Source: Chloroflexota bacterium (lineage in GTDB: Bacteria > Chloroflexota > Anaerolineae > Aggregatilineales > Phototrophicaceae). Taken from it: a DNA stretch of 35,929 bases. How positions within the stretch are numbered: position 1 is the first letter of the stretch; every line of letters starts with the position of its first letter. The notes beneath the pieces are model-generated. The model searched no databases. It was not told the origin of the DNA and saw nothing but the letters and a program-made list of their open reading frames with translations. Below are positions 1 to 9,556 of this stretch, one piece after another. The stretch lies in NCBI GenBank assembly GCA_026706455.1, contig JAPOYS010000074.1, positions 1 to 35,929 on the forward strand, given 5' to 3'. Both the position numbers and the translations under genes were made by a program.

Positions 1-1521
1 TTCGGCGCGCCGACCGTGACGCATGATGGCGTCACCGTCGCCAAAGAGATCGAACTGGAAGATCCCTACGAAAACATGGGCGCTCAGTTGCTCAAGGAAG
101 CGGCCACCAAAACCAACGATATCGCCGGCGACGGCACGACTACGGCGACAGTTCTGGCGCAAGCCATCGTCAGCGAGGGCTTGAAAAATGTGGCGGCCGG
201 CGCCAACCCGATGCTGCTGAAGCGCGGCATCATCCACGCGGCCGATGTCGTGGCTCGCAACATCTTGGATCAGTCTACGCCGATCGAGACGCGCGACGAG
301 ATCGCCAATGTCGCCAGCGTTTCGGCGCAAGACAAGGAAATCGGCGACCTGATTGCCGAAGTGATGGACAAGGTCGGCAAGGACGGCGTCGTCACCGTTG
401 AGGAGAGCCGGGGCTTGGAATTCGAAACCGAATACGTCGAAGGCATGCAATTCGACCGCGGTTACATCAGCCCCTATTTCGTCAGCAACAGCGAGTCGAT
501 GGAATCCAGCATTGAGGAACCCTACATTCTGATCCACGACAAGAAGGTCAGCGCGGCGCAGGACATCATTCCGATCCTGGAGAAGCTGCATCAGATCGGC
601 AAACGCGAGCTGGTCATCATCGCCGAGGATGTCGACGGCGAGGCGCTGGCGACCCTGGTCGTCAACAAGCTGCGCGGCGCCATCAACGTGCTGGGAGTCA
701 AGGCGCCTGGCTTCGGCGACCGGCGCAAAGCCATGTTGCGCGATATCGCCGTTCTGACCGGCGGCACCGTCATCAGCGAAGAGACGGGTCGCAAGCTGGA
801 CAGCGTCTCCGTTCAAGACTTGGGTCGAGCGGCCAAAGTCGTCAGCACCAAGGACGACACGGTGATCGTAGACGGCGCCGGTGAAGAGGGCGCGATCGCC
901 GGGCGCATTGAAGAGATCCGCCGTGAGATTGACGCCAGCACCAGCGACTATGATCGGGAAAAGCTGCAGGAACGCCTGGCGAAACTGAGCGGCGGCGTCG
1001 CCGTCATCCGCGTTGGCGCGGCGACCGAGACCGAGTTGAAAGAGAAGAAGCACCGGGTGGAAGACGCCTTGAGCGCGACGCGCGCCGCGGTCGAAGAGGG
1101 CATCGTGCCCGGCGGCGGCGTCGCCTTGATCAACGCGATGGCTTCGCTGGATGACGTGAGCATGGAAATCGGCGACGAGAATACCGGCGTCCGCATCATG
1201 CGCCGCGCGCTGGAGATGCCGATGCGCAAGATCGCCGCGAACGCCGGCGAAGATGGCGCGGTCATCATCCAAAACGTGCGCCGCGCCCAGCAAGAAGGCG
1301 ACAATCACCGCGTCGGCTTCAACGTCATGAACGGCGAATATGGCGACATGATCGACGCCGGCATCCCCGATCCCGCCAAAGTCACGCGTGGCGCGATTGA
1401 AAACTCCGCCTCGATCGCGGCCATGATTCTGACGACCGAAGCGCTGATTACGGACGTGCCGGAAGAAGCGCCCCCGCCGATGCCCGCTGGCGGCATGGAC
1501 GGCATGGGCGGCATGATGTAG
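1..1521 (+). CDS. groEL: 60 kDa chaperonin GroEL, 5' end outside the window
   Basis: ATP-driven folding chaperonin that forms the cytoplasmic double ring with GroES. The frame is open from base 1 ([17 protein letters not shown]), which corresponds to about residue 45 of a normal GroEL, so only the extreme N-terminus is missing. Visible hallmarks are the nucleotide-binding GDGTTTAT, the later GGGVAL and DAGIPDP motifs, and a C-terminal [10 protein letters not shown] tail typical of GroEL. The apical domain ([12 protein letters not shown] onward) is complete. No disruption is seen. A hairpin terminator follows 36 bases after the stop. An upstream groES or CIRCE element would lie outside the window, so regulation cannot be judged. 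Confidence 0.98.
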   Translation, partial: FGAPTVTHDGVTVAKEIELEDPYENMGAQLLKEAATKTNDIAGDGTTTATVLAQAIVSEGLKNVAAGANPMLLKRGIIHAADVVARNILDQSTPIETRDEIANVASVSAQDKEIGDLIAEVMDKVGKDGVVTVEESRGLEFETEYVEGMQFDRGYISPYFVSNSESMESSIEEPYILIHDKKVSAAQDIIPILEKLHQIGKRELVIIAEDVDGEALATLVVNKLRGAINVLGVKAPGFGDRRKAMLRDIAVLTGGTVISEETGRKLDSVSVQDLGRAAKVVSTKDDTVIVDGAGEEGAIAGRIEEIRREIDASTSDYDREKLQERLAKLSGGVAVIRVGAATETELKEKKHRVEDALSATRAAVEEGIVPGGGVALINAMASLDDVSMEIGDENTGVRIMRRALEMPMRKIAANAGEDGAVIIQNVRRAQQEGDNHRVGFNVMNGEYGDMIDAGIPDPAKVTRGAIENSASIAAMILTTEALITDVPEEAPPPMPAGGMDGMGGMM

Positions 1522-1556
1522 CCTCGCCCTGTCGGCCAGAAAACGTAACGCTTTCT

Positions 1557-1590
1557 GAGGACTGTCGATGGGCAGTCCTCTTCCGTTTCC
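1557..1590 (+). terminator. Intrinsic-type terminator after groEL
   Basis: A perfect 8-bp stem, GAGGACTG (1557-1564) and CAGTCCTC (1573-1580), encloses an 8-base loop and is followed by the T-rich run TTCCGTTTCCTTT. The position, 36 bases after the groEL stop, fits transcription termination. The T-tract is interrupted by Cs, so termination may be incomplete. Confidence 0.6.
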
Positions 1591-1752
1591 TTTGCCAGTC
1601 TGTGCCATGGCGTTTGCAGCGCCGAAAGAACCACTACAGAACACGCGAGTAAGCGCGCGCTCGCATTGGGCTTCTTATGCCCGATACCGTTTCTCCAGCA
1701 GCGCAACAATAGAAGTAGTTCCAAGTTTAGTCATGCGAAAGAAGCGGGCCTA

Positions 1753-1779
1753 GTAGGGGCGGCCAATCTGGTCGCCCGC
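1753..1779. repeat. GTAGGGGCG palindromic intergenic repeat, copy 1
   Basis: GTAGG precedes the imperfect inverted repeat GGGCGGCC (1757-1764) / GGTCGCCC (1770-1777), with a 5-base spacer and one G/T mismatch. It shares the GTAGGG(G/A)CG start with the elements at 1812-1848 and 9644-9668. Such REP-like elements are common between genes in some Chloroflexota and cyanobacteria (recalled, not searched). Confidence 0.55.
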
Positions 1780-1811
1780 TGCCGCTGCAACTTGTGGTTT
1801 TGGGCGACATG

Positions 1812-1848
1812 GTAGGGCGCGTAGACACAGCCCGCCTGTCGCCCCTAC
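1812..1848. repeat. GTAGGG palindromic intergenic repeat, copy 2
   Basis: GTAGGGCG at the left and CGCCCCTAC at the right form an inverted repeat with one bulged base. Read on the minus strand it starts GTAGGGGCGACAGG. It begins 26 bases beyond the stop of the truncated DUF6056-like gene at 1875, which makes it a candidate for the rearrangement that cut that gene short. Confidence 0.55.
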
Positions 1849-1874
1849 AAATCGTTGCTCTAGTGAAATTTGCA

Positions 1875-2306
1875 TTACTTTTTTGGTTCTACTGAAAACG
1901 CCACCAGCGTGACTCCAAGTACGATGATTTGCGCCCGCGTCGGCCTTTGCAAGCCCGCGAGACGGCGACCGGCGTCGACCAGCCAGACGAGACCGAATAG
2001 CCAGGCTGCGATGATAATGACAACGAAGGCGCTCGGCGCCAGCTCATCTAGCGGCGCGGTCAACCCATGTAGGAAATACCAGCTGAAACTGCCGTTATGC
2101 GAGTTTCGCCAAAACAGAACGCTTCCCCAGTGTCCGTACTCCAATCCCGCGGTCAAATGGCAAAAGTCATCGAACCACAACCGGCTGTGGCTGCCCAAAT
2201 AGATGAAAAGCGCCAAGGGCAGCAAAGCCAAAAACATGCCGAGCAGCGCGACAACTCTATGCGCGCCGCGCGGCTCTCTCACAGAAGCGTGCTGAGAAAT
2301 CTCCAT
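1875..2306 (-). pseudogene. Truncated DUF6056-like membrane protein (N-terminal part only)
   Basis: The 143-aa product is a clear shortened paralogue of the upstream 603-aa protein. Both start with a hydrophobic helix (LALLPLALFIYLG here, LLSLLPMSLFAFLG there). Both then carry a matched extracytoplasmic stretch with an acidic-Cys motif (WFDDFC versus MSDDYC), W-R-(x)n-GS and an L-P/PLDEL region, followed by another membrane helix (FVVIIIAAWLFGLVWLV). After a third helix start (IIVLGVTLVAFSV) the frame ends with EPKK and a stop, where the paralogue continues for about 480 residues. A palindromic repeat begins 26 bases further on. It may still be translated, but it lacks most of the membrane core, so I treat it as a gene fragment. 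The start is ATG 2306 without a clear ribosome-binding site. It lies 65 bp downstream of the paralogue in the same orientation. Confidence 0.6.
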
Positions 2307-2371
2307 CAGCTCACAATCAGCGCGGCGGCTCTGTCTCTACGGTTACGAGCGCAGCACAAAGGCGCGAAAGC

Positions 2372-4183
2372 TTAGGGCGCCTGGACTTCAATGTCATCTA
2401 TATCATAAAACAGCAACGGGCAGTCATTGCTCTGCAGGCGCGCGACTTTCAGATAACGCTCCAGATTGAAGGAAAGCGGCGCCACAGCAATCTGTCTGAT
2501 TCCGGCAGCGCGCTGCTCGATAATGCTGGCGTGGCGCGCGTCAAATTCGCTGGCGTATTGCTGAAACTTCGGCAGCAGCGCGACCTGATCCGCAACGATG
2601 CGGGCGCTGAGCGCCAGTACAACCACCAGTACGACGCCTTGCAGCCACCAGCGGACGCGCGCGCTTGCCGCCAAGTGGCCACTGGCGATTGCGTAGCCCA
2701 GAAACAGGCCCCAAGCCAAGCCTTGCCAGAGGGTCAGATGCGCGGCAAATGTGAAAGTCCGCGCCGTATCCGTCGGCGTAAAGTAGTGCCCGGCAAATGC
2801 GACCGCAGCGATCGCCGTCCAGTTCGCCAAGATCAAGCAGCCCATGCCGATGGTGAATCCGCGAACCTTGGCTGCCGGCAGTTGAGCTAGAAGAAGCCAT
2901 GCCAGCGCTAGCAGCAGGCTATAGCAGCTGATCCACAGATAGGCCTGCGCGCGCCAATGGACGCTGCGAAATTGCGTCAGCGCGAAGAGCAATAGAATGA
3001 TGCCCAGCGCGGCCGCCGGCGCCAGAATCCCCCGCTCACGCAAGAGGCCATTGATGCGCTCGCGCCGCCACAGGCACAGCGCCAGGCTCGCGATAAGCGC
3101 GGCATTGCCAAGAATGACCAGGAAATAAGCGGCGCTGAATCGACCGAGCAGGCTCGCATCCGCGCTCTGATGCTGCCAAATCATAGGCAGCAACAAGAGT
3201 TGCGCCAGCAGTCCGAAGCGCAGCGGATTGCGCTGAAGCCGGACTGAGTCGCCGCTGTCGGGCGCCGCTCTTTTGACCAGGGAGAGAGCCAAGAACATTC
3301 CCGCCGCCAAGAGTAAGGCAAAACTCGCCAACAGTTCAGGATCGCTAACGCGGTCAAACCAGGTCTGTACGGTCTGCGCCAAAAGCTGCTCGGGGGCGCG
3401 GCGCAAGAGCTCAGGGCTCCTGGCTCGCTCCCAAGCCACGCGATGAGCCACGCCAGGCGCCGTGACGATCACCAGCATGCCAGCGATTGTCGCCAGCCAG
3501 CCCGCGCCCGCTACTGCCAGTCGATTGCCCCCGCTGCGAGATCGGGTCAGCCAGAGCGCGCCCATAAGCCATGACAAGCAAACGAATTGAGCGATCGCGA
3601 CGGTCTCCGCGAAGCCAGCGCCGACAAAGCACAGCGCCGCAGCCGCGAGAGCCGGCAGCGCTAAATGCCGCCTTGATGACGCTTGGGCATCCACGCGCAA
3701 CAGGACCAGCATGAAAAGAGTAAGCGTGACGGCGGATACGCTGTAGCGCACGCTGGCTGCGTACCAGTAGAGCGCGTTTTTGCCGTACAAGCCGCTGCAG
3801 ATGGCCGCGACCAGCAAAGCCGATAGCGCAATAGCGATGGCTCGCCGCTGCCGCTCGATGATGTTTAGCAGTTGCAAGCCTCTCGCGACTAACATCGCCG
3901 TAACAAGGAACCAGCCACCAATTAGAATCGCCGGAAAGAGCGCCGCGACCTCGAAGCCCAGCGGACCGAGCATGTCTCGCAGCGCATAGTCTGAATAACT
4001 GCCGTCCCAGCGGTCGCGCCAGTAGAGTACGAATTCCAGCAAGGGCATCTCAGCCGATGTGTGAATATAACAATAGTCGTCGCTCATTGGCCGCGTGTGC
4101 AGCCCGAGGAAGGCGAAGAGCGACATTGGCAGCAGCGAAAGCAGTACAACCCCCGCCAGCGCCAGTTTGCGCGCTAGTTCCAT
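2372..4183 (-). CDS. DUF6056-like polytopic membrane protein, possible glycosyltransferase
   Basis: A 603-aa multi-spanning membrane protein with roughly a dozen hydrophobic segments separated by short basic loops. The first helix (LALAGVVLLSLLPMSLFAF) is followed by HTRPMSDDYCYIH. This placement of an acidic motif after TM1 is seen in DUF6056 and related GT-C-like membrane glycosyltransferases, where acidic residues in the first outer loop are often catalytic. The C-terminal ~80 residues (after the last helix, ALSARIVADQ) form a soluble tail. I chose ATG 4183, 37 bases after the clpC1 stop. An upstream TTG at 4237 would add 18 polar residues and overlap clpC1. Neither has a strong ribosome-binding site. 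It is probably the distal gene of the clpC1 transcript. Substrate is unknown. A shortened paralogue follows. Confidence 0.7.
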   Translation of the reverse strand: MELARKLALAGVVLLSLLPMSLFAFLGLHTRPMSDDYCYIHTSAEMPLLEFVLYWRDRWDGSYSDYALRDMLGPLGFEVAALFPAILIGGWFLVTAMLVARGLQLLNIIERQRRAIAIALSALLVAAICSGLYGKNALYWYAASVRYSVSAVTLTLFMLVLLRVDAQASSRRHLALPALAAAALCFVGAGFAETVAIAQFVCLSWLMGALWLTRSRSGGNRLAVAGAGWLATIAGMLVIVTAPGVAHRVAWERARSPELLRRAPEQLLAQTVQTWFDRVSDPELLASFALLLAAGMFLALSLVKRAAPDSGDSVRLQRNPLRFGLLAQLLLLPMIWQHQSADASLLGRFSAAYFLVILGNAALIASLALCLWRRERINGLLRERGILAPAAALGIILLLFALTQFRSVHWRAQAYLWISCYSLLLALAWLLLAQLPAAKVRGFTIGMGCLILANWTAIAAVAFAGHYFTPTDTARTFTFAAHLTLWQGLAWGLFLGYAIASGHLAASARVRWWLQGVVLVVVLALSARIVADQVALLPKFQQYASEFDARHASIIEQRAAGIRQIAVAPLSFNLERYLKVARLQSNDCPLLFYDIDDIEVQAP

Positions 4184-4220
4184 GAGGGATTTGCGAATTA
4201 GGGGGATCGGCGCTCTCGTC

Positions 4221-6719
4221 TCAGACGCGCGCCTCAAGCTCGTCAGCGACTACTTCTTCTTCAACGGTGTACATGCGTAAGCCGCCATCATCATCGACAT
4301 CAATGCGCACGACGCTGGCCAATCCAAACTCGCCGGAAAGAATGCCGTCGGAGAGGCGATCCTCGACTTCATTTTGGATGAGGCGGCGCAGGGGCCGGGC
4401 GCCAAACTCGGGATTGTAGCCATTATCCGAAAGCCAATCAATGCCGCCGTCCGACGCCTCCAGCGTGATGGCGTGTTCCAGCAGGCGTTCGCGCACCTTG
4501 TCCAATTCGAGATCGACAATCTGTCGGATCTCGTCGCGCGTTAACGAGCGGAAGATAATCGTTGCGTCTACGCGATTAAGGAATTCGGGCCGGAACATCC
4601 GCTGGAGCTTGTCAGTCACGTTGCGGCTCATGTCTTGATATTGTTCTTCGTCGAGCTTGCCCTCGTCGAAATGCGTATTGAAGCCCAAGCCGGAATTGGG
4701 TTTGATCAACTCGGCGCCGACGTTGCTGGTCATCACGATCATGGCGTTGCGGAAGTCGACGCGGCGGCCGCGCGCGTCGGTCAAGGTGCCTTCTTCCATG
4801 ACTTGCAGCAGCATATTGAATGCTTCCGGATGCGCTTTTTCCACCTCGTCAAAAACGATGATGCTATAGGGACGGCGGCGCACCGCTTCGGTCAACTGGC
4901 CCGCGTCCTCGTAACCGACATAGCCGGGCGGCGCGCCAACCAATCGCGCGACCGAGTGCCGCTCCATGAATTCACTCATATCAAGCTGGATCAAGGCGTC
5001 CTCGCTGCCGAAGAGGAACTCGGCCAGGGCTTTTGTCAATTCGGTTTTGCCGACGCCGGTGGGACCCAATAACATGAAGGAACCTATCGGGCGGCGCGGA
5101 TCTTTCAAGCCGGCGCGCGCGCGGCGCACGGCTTTACTAATGGAGACGATGGCTTCGTGCTGCCCGATGATGCGCTCATGCAGCTTGTCTTCCATCTCCA
5201 TGAGGCGCTCGCTCTCTTCGTTGGCGATGCGCGTGACCGGAATGCCCGTCCACATCGCCGCCACCTCGGAGATATCGTCGCCAATCAGACGCGGCTGCCC
5301 GGTCTCTTCATTCCAATTGAGGCGGATATCGCTCAGCTTGGCATCCAAGGACTCGCGGCGCAGCCGGAGCGAGTCGGCTTCTTCCGGTTCGCCGGCGTCT
5401 TCCGCCAATTCGATATCTTCATGAATCTCTTCCAACTCGTCCATCACCCGGCGCACGGCAGCGGCGTCCGGGCTCTTGTACATCCGCAGGCGCGCAGCCG
5501 CCTCGTCAATCAGGTCGATCGCTTTATCAGGCAGGAATCGGTCGGGGATGTAGCGAGCGGACAAGTTTGCCGCGGTTTCGATGGCGTCATCCGTGATTTC
5601 GACATTATGATGATCTTGATAAGGAAATTTGATGCCCTGCAGAATCTCAATCGTTTCTTCAATCGTAGGTTCCGCCACCTGAATCTGTTGGAAGCGGCGC
5701 TCAAGGGCGGCGTCGCTTTCGATATGCTTGCGATATTCGTCCAGCGTTGTGGCGCCGATACATTGGAGCTCGCCGCGCGCCAAAGCCGGCTTGAGAATAT
5801 TGGCGGCGTCGACGCTGCTGCCAGCCGAGCCCGCGCCCACTAGCATGTGCACTTCGTCGATGAACAGAATGGTATCCGAGGCTTTGAGTTCTTCGATTAC
5901 GCGCTTGAGGCGTTCTTCGAATTGCCCGCGGTACATCGTGCCTGCGACCAGGGAGCCGACATCCAGCTGCAGCACGCGCTTGCGAAGCAGGGGCTTCGGC
6001 GTGTCGCCCTCGACAATGCGCTGCGCCAAACCCTCGACGATCGCGGTCTTGCCGACGCCAGGTTCGCCGATGAGCGCCGGATTGTTCTTGCGCCGGCGGC
6101 TCAAGACTTGAATAACCCGTTCGATCTCCATTTCGCGCCCGACAACCGGGTCGAGCTTGCCGCTTTCCGCCAGGCTCGTCAGGTCGGTCGCCAATTGGTC
6201 AACGAGTGGCGTGCTGTCTTTGCGCGACTGCCTGCTCTGCGGGCGGTCATGCGTCTTCTGCGCCGACTGCACCGGGCTTTCCTGCAGCACTTTGCTGGTC
6301 TGTCTCCGCACTTCCTCCGGGCTTACGCCCAGCCGCCGCAGCACATCCAGCGCGATGCCTTCCTGCTGGCGGACCAAGCCCAGCAACAGATGCTCGGTCC
6401 CGATGTAGTGGTGGCCCATGCGGCGCGCTTCGTCTACCGCCAGTTCGAGCACTTTCTTGGTGCCCGGCGACAAATCCAGTTGCGTGTTCGATGTGCGCTC
6501 ATCGGCTGTGGACAAGCGCGACACAAGCTCTTCCACGCGGCGCGCGTCCAGTCCCAAATCGCGCAGGACGCGCCCGGCAACCCCGCCTTCTTCGCGCATC
6601 AAGCCAAGAAGCAGGTGCTCCGTTCCAATCTGATAATGCTGCAGGTGTTCCGCTTCTTCTTGCGCCAGGCTCAGCACACGCCGCGCTCGCTGCGTGAAGC
6701 GTTCCATTTTATTTGGCAC
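4221..6719 (-). CDS. clpC: ATP-dependent Clp protease ATP-binding subunit ClpC (ClpC1)
   Basis: A Hsp100 AAA+ unfoldase that feeds substrates to ClpP in the cytoplasm. The 832 aa contain two Clp-N repeats (about 5-70 and 82-145, each with TEHLLLGL), AAA1 with Walker A GEPGVGKT (218-225) and Walker B ILFIDEVH, a short middle domain (about 415-470) and AAA2 with Walker A GPTGVGKT (552-559). Walker [11 protein letters not shown] follows. GLGF at 677-680 matches the ClpP-docking loop ([LIV]GF) and argues against ClpB. The middle domain has only a degenerate UVR-like helix. The start is GTG 6719, chosen because GGAGG sits 8 bases upstream; the in-frame ATG at 6707 has no such site. An extended -10 promoter lies about 70 bp upstream. 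Two further Clp-family genes lie upstream on the same strand. Confidence 0.96.
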   Translation of the reverse strand: MPNKMERFTQRARRVLSLAQEEAEHLQHYQIGTEHLLLGLMREEGGVAGRVLRDLGLDARRVEELVSRLSTADERTSNTQLDLSPGTKKVLELAVDEARRMGHHYIGTEHLLLGLVRQQEGIALDVLRRLGVSPEEVRRQTSKVLQESPVQSAQKTHDRPQSRQSRKDSTPLVDQLATDLTSLAESGKLDPVVGREMEIERVIQVLSRRRKNNPALIGEPGVGKTAIVEGLAQRIVEGDTPKPLLRKRVLQLDVGSLVAGTMYRGQFEERLKRVIEELKASDTILFIDEVHMLVGAGSAGSSVDAANILKPALARGELQCIGATTLDEYRKHIESDAALERRFQQIQVAEPTIEETIEILQGIKFPYQDHHNVEITDDAIETAANLSARYIPDRFLPDKAIDLIDEAAARLRMYKSPDAAAVRRVMDELEEIHEDIELAEDAGEPEEADSLRLRRESLDAKLSDIRLNWNEETGQPRLIGDDISEVAAMWTGIPVTRIANEESERLMEMEDKLHERIIGQHEAIVSISKAVRRARAGLKDPRRPIGSFMLLGPTGVGKTELTKALAEFLFGSEDALIQLDMSEFMERHSVARLVGAPPGYVGYEDAGQLTEAVRRRPYSIIVFDEVEKAHPEAFNMLLQVMEEGTLTDARGRRVDFRNAMIVMTSNVGAELIKPNSGLGFNTHFDEGKLDEEQYQDMSRNVTDKLQRMFRPEFLNRVDATIIFRSLTRDEIRQIVDLELDKVRERLLEHAITLEASDGGIDWLSDNGYNPEFGARPLRRLIQNEVEDRLSDGILSGEFGLASVVRIDVDDDGGLRMYTVEEEVVADELEARV

Positions 6720-6727
6720 GGTTTATC

Positions 6728-6732
6728 CCTCC
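6728..6732 (-). promoter_or_regulatory. Ribosome-binding site that fixes the GTG start of clpC1
   Basis: GGAGG on the minus strand lies 8 bases before GTG 6719. It decides between GTG 6719 and ATG 6707, since the ATG is preceded only by A/T-rich bases. Confidence 0.7.
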
Positions 6733-6785
6733 AACTTCAGCAGCCCGAGATCTGGCAACCCTTCCGTAAGCGTAGCCTAGTTGCA

Positions 6786-6794
6786 ATTATACCA
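6786..6794 (-). promoter_or_regulatory. Extended -10 promoter for clpC1
   Basis: The minus strand reads TGGTATAAT, a perfect -10 TATAAT with the TG of an extended -10. No good -35 is seen at 16-18 bp. It predicts a start near 6779 and a leader of about 60 bases. I found no CtsR-type direct heptad repeat or CIRCE beside it. Confidence 0.65.
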
Positions 6795-6986
6795 GTAGTT
6801 GTTTCCCATCGTGATACGTCTTCTCGATTCTTCGGGACTTATATCCGCCTGGGCGTCGCGCTCCAACCGCTGCGCATATATTAGCGGATGCGCCCTGTAT
6901 TTTCAACGGAGAGTCAGCCGCATTGATCCACAGCGTCGGGTTAAAAGCAGTCTTAGAATACCCCGGCGGACATAGAATTCGCAGAA

Positions 6987-7751
6987 TTAGCCGTCGATGG
7001 GGCGGCGCAGCTTATGAATGATTTCGTCGGGGTCAATGCCCGTGTCAAGGAGGATGCGCCTGACAGCGCCCTCGCGATTCTGAAGCAGACCGAGAAGCAG
7101 ATGCCTCTCTTCCAGCCGTAGGAAGCCGGTATGCGCGATTTCCTTCAGCGCTTCTTCCAGCGCATCCTTGACCTCGATGGAGAGCTCCACTGGCAGGTGG
7201 CTGATTTGACCTGAGGATCGGCTTGTCGACCGCAGGAGAAAGTACTCGATGTTGCTCGAGAATACACGGCGAGAAGGTCCAGGCGCTTCACTTCGCGCTG
7301 TGGCCGCCGGCTGCTCTCGCATGAGGGTCGTGTATTGCCGCCGAATCTGATCAGGACTGACATCGAGTTTGCGCAAGATATTGAGCGCAGCGCCGTCTTC
7401 CAATCGCAGCAAGCCCAGCAGCAGGTGCTCGCTGCCGATGTAGTTGTGTCCCTGGCGCCGCGCCTCGTCGACCGCCAGCTCGAGCGTTGCCTTGGAGTCG
7501 GCAGACAGATCGATTTGGCCTGCGAGCGCCGGTTTCGCCTTGCTTTCGGCTCGTGCCAAGTCTTCAACCTGCGAGCCGTCGATTCCCGCCGCGCTAAGGA
7601 TTCGCGCCGCGATAGAATCCTCTTCGCTCATAAGACCTAAGAGCAGGTGTTCGGTATCTATTGAGGCGCTTTGCAACGATATTGCCGCTTCCTGCGCCAG
7701 GCCCAACACGCGGCGAGCCCGCTGCGTAAATCGTTCCATTTTGTTAGTCAA
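6987..7751 (-). CDS. ATPase-less ClpC N-domain protein with three Clp-N repeats
   Basis: A 254-aa protein made of Clp-N repeats with no AAA+ module. The first two repeats follow ClpC1 closely: [17 protein letters not shown] at the start, then TEHLLLGLM and SEHLLLGLL. After a linker of about 30 residues a third repeat appears (VELSIEVKDALEEALKEI, then ERHLLLGLL and GIDPDEIIHKL). ClpC has only two repeats. In ClpC this domain binds adaptors and substrates. Stand-alone copies such as plant ClpT stabilise the ClpP core, and similar orphan proteins occur in bacteria. A role as adaptor, decoy or ClpP-core partner is inferred. The start is uncertain: TTG 7751 aligns with the GTG of clpC1 four codons before the shared MERF, ATG 7739 is MERF itself, and GTG 7778 is also possible. 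It probably arose by duplication of the 5' part of clpC1, which lies 267 bp downstream. Confidence 0.85.
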   Translation of the reverse strand: MTNKMERFTQRARRVLGLAQEAAISLQSASIDTEHLLLGLMSEEDSIAARILSAAGIDGSQVEDLARAESKAKPALAGQIDLSADSKATLELAVDEARRQGHNYIGSEHLLLGLLRLEDGAALNILRKLDVSPDQIRRQYTTLMREQPAATARSEAPGPSRRVFSSNIEYFLLRSTSRSSGQISHLPVELSIEVKDALEEALKEIAHTGFLRLEERHLLLGLLQNREGAVRRILLDTGIDPDEIIHKLRRPIDG

Positions 7752-7900
7752 GTTCGATTTCTCGCGACCGCTGTCCACAACTCTATGGCAAACTCTATGT
7801 TAGGAACGGACAGAACAATTCAGAAATAACCGAGCAACGGCAGGCGATTAAGGACATCGGCGCGGATGCTCCCAACATCATACTCTGCGCTGCTTGCGCG

Positions 7901-9520
7901 TTAGCCGTCGCTTTCAGCCTCGGCGGATGCCTCCGGAGCATCGTCCGGCGCCGATTCGCCGCGCAGCCGGTCCGATTCCTGAATCGCCATCTCCCAATCC
8001 AAATCGAGGTATTCAGTCGAATTGACTGATTTCAAACTCAAGCCCAAGCGCCGGTCTTTGATGTCGATTTTTACGATGCGCAATACCAACTCATCGCCGC
8101 GATTGACAACCTCGCGCGGATGAGTGACGCGCGCGCCCGACAGCTCGGAAATATGAATCAGCCCCTCGATGGCGTCGTAGTCGGTCAGGCGGGCAAAGGC
8201 GCCAAATTTTGTCAGCTTGGTGATGCGGCCGCGCACCAGTTGGCCGCGTCGGAGGGCGGTCGCGACTTCGTCCCAGGGGTCGCGCAAGATGCGCCGCCGG
8301 CTCAGCCCGATGCGTTTCGCCTCGGGATTGATGCTGATGACTTCGACCTCAACTTCGTCGCCCACCTTGACCGCCTGGCGCGGATGCGTGATATGCCCCC
8401 AAGCCAACTCCGAGAGATGCACCAGCCCTTCGCCGCCGCCGATATCGACAAAGGCGCCGAAGTTTTCCAGGCTGACGACCACCCCTTGCCGGATATCGCC
8501 AACCTTCAACTCGGCGATGAGCGCTTCCTTGCGCGCTTGCCGAACATCGCGCAAAGCGGCGCGTTCGGACAGGATCAACCGATTGCGGTGGCGCTCGACT
8601 TCCATCACCTTGACGCCGATCGGCTGATTGACCATGGGCCCGTAGCGCTCTTCCGGCGTTTCGCCCGACATGCTTCGCGCCCGGTCTTCCGCCAACTGGC
8701 TCTGCGGCACGAAGCCGCGCAACCGCCCGAAGCGCACGATCAGCCCGCCTTTGTTGTAACCGCCGATTGACGCTTCATACACCGCTTTCGACTTGGCGTA
8801 ATCTTCGGCATTGCGCCAGTCCAGCTCTTCCAGGGCGTGATTAATTGACAGAATCGTTTCGCCGCGATGATTGCGCGGGTTGACGACGTACACATCGACT
8901 TCGGCGCCGACCACCAGCGATTCCAGCATTTTGCGCGTCATCAATTCCAATTCGCGGCCCGGCACGATCCCTTGATCGCCGTCGCCGAGGTCAATCTGCA
9001 CCGCCGTTGGCTTGGTGCTGCTGATGACGCCGCGACAAATCTGCCCGCGCCTGAATCTCGATTCTTCTTCAGCGGGTGGCTGTCGTTCCGCTTTCTTCGA
9101 TTCAGCGGCAGGCTGCGGCGCGTCCGATTCTTGGGCGGCTTCATCTGCCTCAATGGTGGATTCTGCCGCCGCTTCGCTGGCCTCAGCCGCGGGCGCCACA
9201 GAGCCATCGCCGGCAGCAGAGTCTTCAGCATCCGCGTCTTCAATCGCCGCCTGTGTCGATTGCATCGGCTCGCCAGCGATTGGGCTCTCGTCTTCGGCGG
9301 AAGACTCGCTTTCCATTGCCGCGTCCGCTGCTTCTTCGACCGCGCTCAGGCCGTCGACGGCAGCGCTTGCCTCGACCGTTTCCGGCTCTTCGTCCGTTGA
9401 TTCACTGCTGGCGGCCTCGTCGACCGCTTCAACTGGCTCAGCCTCTTTTGCTGGCTTCAACTCGGCGGACGAAGATTCCGCAGTCAGTTCCTCGTCTTTG
9501 CCGCGTTCCTCTACACTCAT
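7901..9520 (-). CDS. S1 RNA-binding domain protein (RpsA-like) with acidic N-terminal extension
   Basis: A 539-aa RNA-binding protein with four S1 domains at about 157-228, 245-320, 338-409 and 424-497. The last two are the most typical (VSLENFGAFVDIGGGEGLVH and LTKFGAFARLTD). The arrangement resembles the short ribosomal protein S1 of non-proteobacteria, which helps mRNA bind the 30S subunit. Ahead of it lies an unusual ~150-residue extension made almost only of Glu, Asp, Ala and Ser, and the C-terminus is also acidic. The extension is probably disordered and could limit non-specific RNA binding (inference). Start ATG 9520. A strong promoter (TTGACT, 16 bp, TATAAT) lies about 40 bp upstream, so it has its own transcription within the Clp region. 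Confidence 0.9.
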   Translation of the reverse strand: MSVEERGKDEELTAESSSAELKPAKEAEPVEAVDEAASSESTDEEPETVEASAAVDGLSAVEEAADAAMESESSAEDESPIAGEPMQSTQAAIEDADAEDSAAGDGSVAPAAEASEAAAESTIEADEAAQESDAPQPAAESKKAERQPPAEEESRFRRGQICRGVISSTKPTAVQIDLGDGDQGIVPGRELELMTRKMLESLVVGAEVDVYVVNPRNHRGETILSINHALEELDWRNAEDYAKSKAVYEASIGGYNKGGLIVRFGRLRGFVPQSQLAEDRARSMSGETPEERYGPMVNQPIGVKVMEVERHRNRLILSERAALRDVRQARKEALIAELKVGDIRQGVVVSLENFGAFVDIGGGEGLVHLSELAWGHITHPRQAVKVGDEVEVEVISINPEAKRIGLSRRRILRDPWDEVATALRRGQLVRGRITKLTKFGAFARLTDYDAIEGLIHISELSGARVTHPREVVNRGDELVLRIVKIDIKDRRLGLSLKSVNSTEYLDLDWEMAIQESDRLRGESAPDDAPEASAEAESDG

Positions 9521-9556
9521 GTCGATTTCCGTTTCAACCTCAAATTGCGCGAAACC

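Larger units (their letters stand above)
1585..1874. other. Intergenic region with two short palindromic repeats, no convincing gene
   Basis: This stretch lies between the groEL terminator and the 3' end of the truncated membrane gene. It holds two short palindromes (1753-1779 and 1812-1848, listed separately) sharing the GTAGGG core. A 61-codon frame on the plus strand crosses the terminator and has no recognisable protein features. I see no other gene or RNA structure here. Confidence 0.6.

Noticed and set aside
1568-1753. 61-codon plus-strand frame after groEL
   Set aside because: It starts within the terminator hairpin and has no protein-like features.
5847-6884. 345-codon open frame on the plus strand opposite clpC1
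   Set aside because: It mirrors the GC-rich clpC1 coding strand, has no recognisable domain, and clpC1 on the other strand is certain.
6720-6986. CIRCE or CtsR operators upstream of clpC1
   Set aside because: I looked for the TTAGCACTC-type inverted repeat and the heptad direct repeat and saw neither.
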